Positions 57,626-64,000 of a DNA stretch of 64,000 bases are shown in pieces; the first letter of the stretch is position 1, and every line of letters starts with the position of its first letter. Source of the stretch: Theobroma cacao (taxonomy: Eukaryota > Streptophyta > Magnoliopsida > Malvales > Malvaceae); contig NC_030856.1 of NCBI RefSeq assembly GCF_000208745.1, positions 2,378,105-2,442,104 on the forward strand, in the 5' to 3' direction. The position numbers and the translations under genes are program-made. A model generated the notes under the pieces. The model ran no database searches. It was not told where the DNA came from and saw only the letters and a list, made by a program, of their open reading frames with translations.

Positions 57626-60106
57626 ATGGATTTTAGAGAATACGAGAACCTTGAAGCTTCGCTTGTTGTTACGAGGGACAAGTGGGCCTTCAAAGTCGGC
57701 ATTACCACTCACTGTAAGTGGTCACACCTACAATACATAAAAAAGACACTTCTAGCGGTAGGGGAGTACAATGCCGTGAAGGCTACGTGCTTCGGCATGC
57801 TGTTGGACGTATATCCACAAGGCTTCTTCTGTGCTGGTCTCCTGCAGAACATCATGCAACGCAGAATCACTGAACCAGACGCAATGGAGCATGAGTTCTG
57901 GTTTGCCATAGGCAAGATCAAGGCTCGCTTCTCCAAGCGTGAGTTTTGCCTTGTGACAGGATTGAAGTTCGGCCCCATGACAGATGTTTTCTCACGTCTC
58001 TACAAGCTAGTCCCTGGAGGAATTCACTCCAGATACTGGAAAGGGAAGAATGTGAAGTTGTTGACAGTGCTTAAGAGGTTCCAGAAAGGCAAATTTGAGC
58101 AGTCAGGAGACGCAACAAAGATTGCCCTCGTCTTGCTCGCAAATAATATATTATTCGGACAAGACTATAGAAGATGTGTAACGCTGTGGCTGTTGATGTT
58201 GGTCGAGGATATTGAAGCCTGGAATGCATTCCCATGGGATCACTATGTATGGAGGTTGACTGCGGACTATTTATTAAGGGGGTTTGAAGTTCCTCCAGTA
58301 ACGTCGGAGAAGCCTAAACTTTTCCGCTACAACCTATACGGATTTGTATGGGCGATACAATTAATGTTACCTAATGTTTTCCATTTTCCTTTTCTCATAA
58401 TATTTTATTAAGGCATGTCGTATAACATTTAAGTGATTATAATGTTTACAATTGATTTGTAATTTTGGGCAATAGAAGCCATTCCTGCTTTCCAAAACTT
58501 AATGGCCTTACACGTTAAGAAAGACAACGTTTATCCACGAATGTGTAAATGGGAGTGCAAGCACAAGCCGAAGTTGTTCTACCAGGCGGTGAAAAATTTA
58601 GAATCCACTCAGCAGGTGAGCAAAACGCTACTAGTTTTTTATTGTCGTATGTGAACTATTTTTCAAACTAATTACAATGTATGTTTTGTGCAGTTGTGGG
58701 CACACCACATCTTGGAGCCCACCCCGGAGGAGGAAGAAATGCCATATTGGGTTGACATAACTGTCTCTCTATCTAAGGGACATCAGTACGTTCCAATATG
58801 GCATTTGAAGGATCGAGTTGCAGGAGGTGTCCATTTAAGAGAGAAAAGGAGAGCATTGAAGCAGAAAAGAGCTAATGATGGCGTTAAGCGGAGGCACATT
58901 GACATATCTGGAGAGGACAACCAGTCATGCCCTCATTTGGTGGACGACGAGGTCGATGTCACTCCAGCTGCTCAATCTCAGAGGCACATGCCGCCCCCTC
59001 CTCAGACGCACACAGCATCCCCAACAACATCAGTTGCCCGTTGTCGTACATCAGCACGAGTGCCACCTCATCGCTTTGTTCACATCGCCCAATCGTCGGT
59101 GAGGACAGTTCTTTGTATAACCAACAATCCCTTGTTTTACAATTGACTAACATCTTATTCGATCTTATTGCAGTTGCGAAGGGGGACGGTAAATGACGAT
59201 TTGGTCAGAATGCGTGACTTGAGACGAGCTGCGGGCAAACTGAGGCGACTATGGAAGAAGGACATGCAATCAATAGAGGACCGGCTAAGGCAGGAGTGGA
59301 AAAAGGACATGCAGTCACTGGAGGACCGGCTTTTACATCGGCTTCTCAATTTCTCAGCAGTCACTAAAGTATATATGAGCTTCTAGCTTCTGTTGTTTTT
59401 TTCACGTAGCATTTAGGATGTGTTTGAGTTTTTTGTACTGTTTTTTAGGATGTATATGTTCTCATTTTTCTCATTGTGTAGGGTGGCTTTACCGGTCCAC
59501 ACGATGGAACACCCAACGATGATGGCAATACCCACGGGGTTCATGGCAGTGGTGACGGTGTTGATGGTGATAGTGGTGGCAACGAGCAACCAGTAAAACC
59601 TCTCCTTCCTTGCCTCTTTTGTTGTCGTTTTCTTGTTGCTAATATATCTTTTTTTTTACACTGCTGGTTTCTTTCATGGTATTTCTTTTTTTTTTACCAA
59701 AGTTTTTTTTTTTCTCATGTTTGTCAAATTTATTATAGTAATTAATAATTAAAAATAATTATATGGAAATTCTAACGTGATATTGCCTTTTTACAACAGG
59801 ACAAGGTCTGTGATATATGTGGTGATGTTGGCTTTCAAGAACTGATTATAACTTGCTCCCAATGCTCTATCGGGCATCACAAGTAAGATTACCATCACTC
59901 AATCTTAAGTTTCAATGCTTGTAATCAATTAAATTAAGAAGCAGATTTCTTGCTTGATTCATATGTAGTTTATTTGTTTGACCTTCAATTCTGAAAATAA
60001 CGTTCGTTCTTTTGGAAGGTATTGCAAGCAGGCTCTAGCGATGGATGCGCTTGAAGATTGGGTTTGTGAAGCATGTCTGAAAGCAGTACCTTCACACTCG
60101 ACATGA
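57626..60106 (+). CDS. DUF1985 transposon-associated protein spliced to a PHD finger (predicted chimera)
   Basis: The first exon (57626 to about 58345-58365) encodes a DUF1985 domain: FCLVTGLKFG, FWFAIGKIKARFSKREF, WLLMLVEDIEAWNAFPWDHY. Next exons: about 58476-58615 (AIPAFQNLMALHVKKDN), 58694-59098, 59174-59368 (a charged coiled coil with two WKKDMQS-EDRL repeats), 59482-59592 (Gly/Asp-rich), 59800-59882 and 60019-60106. From 58694 on, every join is GT-AG and in frame. The last two exons form a PHD finger (CDICGDVGFQELIITCSQC, HHKYC, WVCEAC) like that of the AIPP/ASI-type heterochromatin readers. The Ulp1 protease domain usually found after DUF1985 is missing. The first intron lacks a phase-compatible GT donor, so the 5' part may be damaged. 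Expression is unproven. Confidence 0.55.
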
Positions 60107-60992
60107 TAGCATCCAGACTTGGAAGCTAAAAGCAGAAGGCAAGGGCCAGAGCCTATGTATATATTTGATTCAGTACAAATTTTGCATAGATGATTAATAT
60201 AAGGTGGATCACTGTATCATGGCTGTCAATTCACGACCCCACTACAAGCAATATATTTGTTCCAACTGTCAAAAATGGATGTGGAAAGCTTCTGCAACTT
60301 CTACAATTGAGAATCATGTTGTTCATATTGTTTGTAAGCTGAACACAAATGAAAATCAGCCTTTTTTGTATTTCTTAGATATGAAAAACAGTGTCTGCTG
60401 ACTGCTGGGAATATGATCTTTGTTTCACACATTTTGGCATAAAGGTCTGGTCTCAATATTCTCTTCCTATAGCTTATGGCAAATGCTGTCAATCACTCCC
60501 ATCCTAAATAATGTTGGAATCTAACTACTCTAATAAGCAAGGGTTAGACACCATGAAAATACTCCAAAGAACATGTACCCTTCAACTATATATTAAACCA
60601 AAAGAGATTAATACAGTAACGTTAAGCCATACAATTCTTTTTTTTAACTTGCTAAGATGGTTTTTAACATAAATTAAACCAAAAGAGAGTGGCCTCAGAG
60701 TATGAAAAATCCCAGATTATGTATCTGACTGTGAAGTCACCACCCATTCACTGTGTTACAAAGAAGATAATTGCATATCAGGTTTTACTATAGAGAAGCT
60801 TGAAGTAATTAGAGCTATTGTTTTGACTGAGATGAATACCAACTAAAAACATAAGTTTACATGAAACATGTACTCTCATATCTAGCTGATGATCTACCAC
60901 AGATTCTACTTCCATCAAGTTCAATCTGACTAATGATTCAGATATTTACAGAAAAATGACTAAACCAAGGTAGCTCATGTTGTTACCATTGA
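60107..60992. other. Gene-free stretch between PHD exon and PMD gene
   Basis: No gene is supported. The left part would be the 3'UTR of the chimera, the right part the 3'UTR of the minus-strand plant mobile domain gene. A 65-codon frame at 60204-60401 has two Cys pairs but no family resemblance. Confidence 0.5.
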
Positions 60993-63407
60993 CTAACCTT
61001 TTCTTGCTGCTTTTATCTCAGCAACCAGTCTTTCCAGCCGGCCAATCCTTGCTTCGAGATCTAGCAATGTCAGTTTATCTTTATCATGAGGATCCATAGA
61101 ACGACTTCGAGGATAACTTACTGACTTCTCATCATTTCTACACTCTTTATTCTCCATATTCTCCATACTGTCATGCTTACTAGCAGGTCTTAATGTTTTT
61201 TTGGCAGTCACTTCACCTTCATTGACAGAATCTCCGACTTCCATTGTATCGTGGTTAGGAGGAAAATCAGGAGTACCTAAGGCAGTTACTTCACCTTCGT
61301 TAACAGAACCCCTGGCTTCCAGTACCATATTGTGTTTGAGATGAAAACTAGGAGGAACTAGAGGAGTTACTTCATCTTCATCTACGCATTTGGGAGGAAA
61401 ACCAGTAGAAACTGAGGGAGTCACCTTATCTTCATTAACAGAACCCTTGGTTTGCACCAAACATTCTTTGGGAGGAGAACCAGGAGGAAATGGAGAACTA
61501 CTAAGGTCCTTCTGAATTACAAAATTAGGCGGTGGGTCTTTTAAAGGCTTGAAAAGAGAGCTAGCTGAAGTAGTCTCATTCTTATCGTCATTGTTTACTG
61601 CTGAAGCAAATGCTAGACCTTTCGAGCCCTTTGGAGGAAATTCATGAGGAATTGAAGCATTGTTGCCTTTCTTCTTTCTTTTTGAGCTTTGGGCCACAAC
61701 ACCTGCATTACGAACTTCCTTCTTCCATCTTGGATACTGAACTAGCTTTTTCAATTTTTTCAGTGGATAACCGAGATCAGAAGTGGCATTTTTACCTTCC
61801 TCCTTTAGTGTTAAAAGCCGGCGAGATCGATTCAAAATCTTATGATAGAAATCAGGTCTAGTTGAAGTAAATGTACCTTCCTTTGCTCTTTTTGATTTCT
61901 TTGTGTTTATTTCAGAACCCAGAAAGCCATTACCTTCACTCATCCTTAACACATTTTTACTTACCTCTTGGGGGTTCAACACTGATTGCTTCCACCACTC
62001 CAAGTACTGAGCAGTAACATCTGCCTCAAAAAGCCTGGGCGGAATATACAACTTCCCACCATCAACAGACTTATTGTAATCAGCCCATGCAATCTCAGGA
62101 GTACCATTTGATCGGGGAACACAACCAGGAATATCCTGATCCATTCCAAACTGCAGTGCTACTCGATGTGGAAGGTACTGCTCTATACAGTCATGTCCAA
62201 CTAGCTCCGAAACCCTCAAGCATCGAGCAAATGACAGCAATTCATCATCTAACTTTGAATCAAGCAATATCCACATTCCATTGTCTCCATAACACTTAGC
62301 ACCATCACAGTTTGTTATTTTCCTAACATAAGGACGCCAAACAAACCTTTCCTCGGCTGAATCTAGAACTGAGCACACATCTTGCACTTCGCAATTTAGG
62401 CCATTCCACAAAGCAAACCTTGGCTCACCATTTTTAATCAAATTAGGCCTCAGTTGTAAGTCCAAAAATCTCTCCCAGATCCAAACCTGGACTAGTGCAA
62501 GTGGTGACCAAAGGGTAATTGCTAGTGCAACATTTCCATCATCATAATTGGACTCTAACTGAGTTGAAGCAACAATATTTTGCTTTAACCAACTCAAATC
62601 TCTGTAAATATTAGCAAGAACAGCAGGTGCAAGTGCAAATCTAGTCCCCCTAGCAAGGTGTATAGCAATAGAGAAAACACTTTCAACAACAGTATTAAAA
62701 GACGATGGCAAAACAAACCTTGATAACCATAATGCAAGAAAAGCCTCATGCTCGACTGTGCTATCATCACTGTGCATGAATTTCCTCATCCATAAATACT
62801 GGCAGGCCTTTTTACATGTACTCTTATAGATTTCTTTCCTTGCACTCTTAAGTTTCTCTCTTATCTCCTTCATTTCCGCTGTTTCAACAGGGGTAAAAAC
62901 AGGGGACCCCAACACAGAATAACCCCCCAGGATTTTGACGTCTTCCAATGTGATAGTTGCCTCACCCCAAGAGAAGATGAAACTTTTGGTTTCATGGCAC
63001 CATTTTTCTGCAACCCCAAATACCAAATTGTTGTTTCTTTCTATCCTATACGTAGAATTCATGATAGCTTCAGAAATACCAGCTTTCTTCCATGTAGACT
63101 CATGCAAAGAAGCCATCTTGACAACCCAAGTTTTCCAATCCTTTTGTGGGTATATCCAGCCATGGAACTTGACTTCTAAAGGCCGTTTCTTGGGCTCAAA
63201 AGTGGTTAGTGAAGAGGAAAGATAGTGTCTTGGGTGCTTAGCAACTGTTGTTCCATCCATAGAGCCTGAGCCAATGGAAGGTTTGATGAAATGGCCCGTT
63301 CTCAGTTTAACGTTCTTACCAGCAGGTGAAACCATAAGCTCTACTCTTTTTTCGACAATGGAATTTGAGGAGTCCTCCATTGTCAAGAAAGGAGCTTTTC
63401 CTGGCAA
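60993..63407 (-). CDS. Plant mobile domain (PMD) protein, MAIN/MAIL-related
   Basis: An intronless frame of 804 codons. Residues about 75-480 form an aminotransferase-like plant mobile domain: WVVKMASLHESTWKKAGISEAI, WCHETKSFIFSWGEATITLEDVKILGGY (the family hallmark), FLALWLSRFVLP and ARGTRFALAPAVLANIYRDLS. The domain is shared by retrotransposon-derived genes and by Arabidopsis MAIN/MAIL1, which act in silencing and genome stability. After it come basic stretches and four or so degenerate repeats of SVNEGEVT...FPPK with a period of about 23 residues (about 654-745). A short C-terminal coiled coil follows (LLDLEARIGRLERLVAEIKA). The start may be residue 1 or residue 10 (MEDSSNS, 63380). The long intact frame suggests host function. 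Confidence 0.85.
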   Translation of the reverse strand: MPGKAPFLTMEDSSNSIVEKRVELMVSPAGKNVKLRTGHFIKPSIGSGSMDGTTVAKHPRHYLSSSLTTFEPKKRPLEVKFHGWIYPQKDWKTWVVKMASLHESTWKKAGISEAIMNSTYRIERNNNLVFGVAEKWCHETKSFIFSWGEATITLEDVKILGGYSVLGSPVFTPVETAEMKEIREKLKSARKEIYKSTCKKACQYLWMRKFMHSDDSTVEHEAFLALWLSRFVLPSSFNTVVESVFSIAIHLARGTRFALAPAVLANIYRDLSWLKQNIVASTQLESNYDDGNVALAITLWSPLALVQVWIWERFLDLQLRPNLIKNGEPRFALWNGLNCEVQDVCSVLDSAEERFVWRPYVRKITNCDGAKCYGDNGMWILLDSKLDDELLSFARCLRVSELVGHDCIEQYLPHRVALQFGMDQDIPGCVPRSNGTPEIAWADYNKSVDGGKLYIPPRLFEADVTAQYLEWWKQSVLNPQEVSKNVLRMSEGNGFLGSEINTKKSKRAKEGTFTSTRPDFYHKILNRSRRLLTLKEEGKNATSDLGYPLKKLKKLVQYPRWKKEVRNAGVVAQSSKRKKKGNNASIPHEFPPKGSKGLAFASAVNNDDKNETTSASSLFKPLKDPPPNFVIQKDLSSSPFPPGSPPKECLVQTKGSVNEDKVTPSVSTGFPPKCVDEDEVTPLVPPSFHLKHNMVLEARGSVNEGEVTALGTPDFPPNHDTMEVGDSVNEGEVTAKKTLRPASKHDSMENMENKECRNDEKSVSYPRSRSMDPHDKDKLTLLDLEARIGRLERLVAEIKAARKG

Positions 63408-64000
63408 AAGAGTACCTTTGGTTTCACTAAAAAGAGAGTTTTTGAAGGGTCAAGCCATGAATCGACTTTTGAGGAGACAGAAAGGTTCTTCCATTATCTA
63501 TCTTTTTTGCATACACTGGATTAAGACTATCCAGCTTCCCTTACAATTACCTTAAATGTATTTTTTCGGTAAAAGTGAACCAATCAGAATCTGGTAAAAA
63601 AATGATAAAAAAAGCAAAGCTATAGTTGGTTTTAATCATACTATCGAGATCTTGCGATCAGTTGGGTGGCATTTTGGTAAATATGACTGTTCTCAAGAGT
63701 GAATTTCGGCTGCAAAACTCTTTGTCTTTAATAGTTACTTCTGAATAGCGTATGTCAGGCTCTGAATCAGTCAGTCCATGTAAGGTGGCAGGGATATGGG
63801 AAGCACTATGATACAGTTTGGTTTATGATACTCTTAGTGAGTCCTTTGCCTCTGCCTTTACACTTTTAGGACTTTGATTCCATCATTAGATCAACGGTCA
63901 TCAAACACACTGATTTCTGTATCCTTAACTTCAGTATGTGTTATAACTAATCATGTCTAATAAATGGATAGAATAAGAAGTTGTGAAAGTGAAAGTCAGT
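63408..64000. other. Upstream region of the PMD gene
   Basis: These 593 bases contain no frame I can support. The part next to 63408 is the PMD gene leader and promoter, with no clear TATA box in a convincing place. The remainder is plain intergenic sequence to the window end. Confidence 0.5.

Overview
The window looks like nuclear DNA of a core eudicot plant. It is AT-rich with many GT-AG introns. It carries plant-only families (a CC-NBS-LRR resistance gene, FAD4-type desaturase, CRM-domain CRS2-associated factor, plant mobile domain protein, DUF1985 gene) and plant transposons. The overall protein flavour reminds me of Malvaceae (cacao/cotton relatives), but that is an impression, not a demonstrated assignment. 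One ambiguous base (N) lies at 15866.

Layout. Bases 1-9.3 kb are gene-poor and built from repeated blocks. There is an LTR-like end, a 2.7-kb unit present twice almost in full, several extra copies of the 5' leader of the resistance gene, and a decayed pogo-like transposon. Bases 9.4-18.8 kb hold one large CC-NBS-LRR gene. Its LRR region is a run of near-identical 255-bp phase-0 exons with near-identical introns (unit about 516 bp). One module is dead and one intron holds a broken GT14 glycosyltransferase fragment. Bases 19-50.9 kb are an ordinary gene-rich block: ankyrin/PGG membrane protein (-), mitochondrial CRS2-associated factor (-), DTW-domain tRNA modification enzyme (-), TMEM14/FAX-like protein (+), CYP716/728-like P450 (+), a secreted protein with a possible permuted papain-like fold (-), FAD4-like desaturase (+), ESCRT-II VPS22 (-), initiator tRNA-Met (+), folate-biopterin transporter (-) and an Ole e 1 domain protein (-). 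Exon joins for these were worked out by hand and are phase-consistent.

Bases 51-55.7 kb contain a cluster of C/D box snoRNA-like genes whose promoter and first snoRNA are duplicated. The two copies are separated by a hAT element whose transposase frame has a single in-frame stop and altered core motifs. Bases 57-60.1 kb carry a transposon-type DUF1985 gene whose last exons splice in frame into a PHD finger. Bases 61-63.4 kb encode an intronless plant mobile domain protein on the minus strand.

The genes do not form an operon-like system. The housekeeping block covers organelle RNA splicing, tRNA modification and initiation, lipid metabolism, endosomal sorting and folate transport. The two ends are accessory DNA shaped by local duplication and transposons. 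The most unusual items are the LRR exon amplification, the duplicated snoRNA locus around a hAT element, and the DUF1985-PHD chimera.
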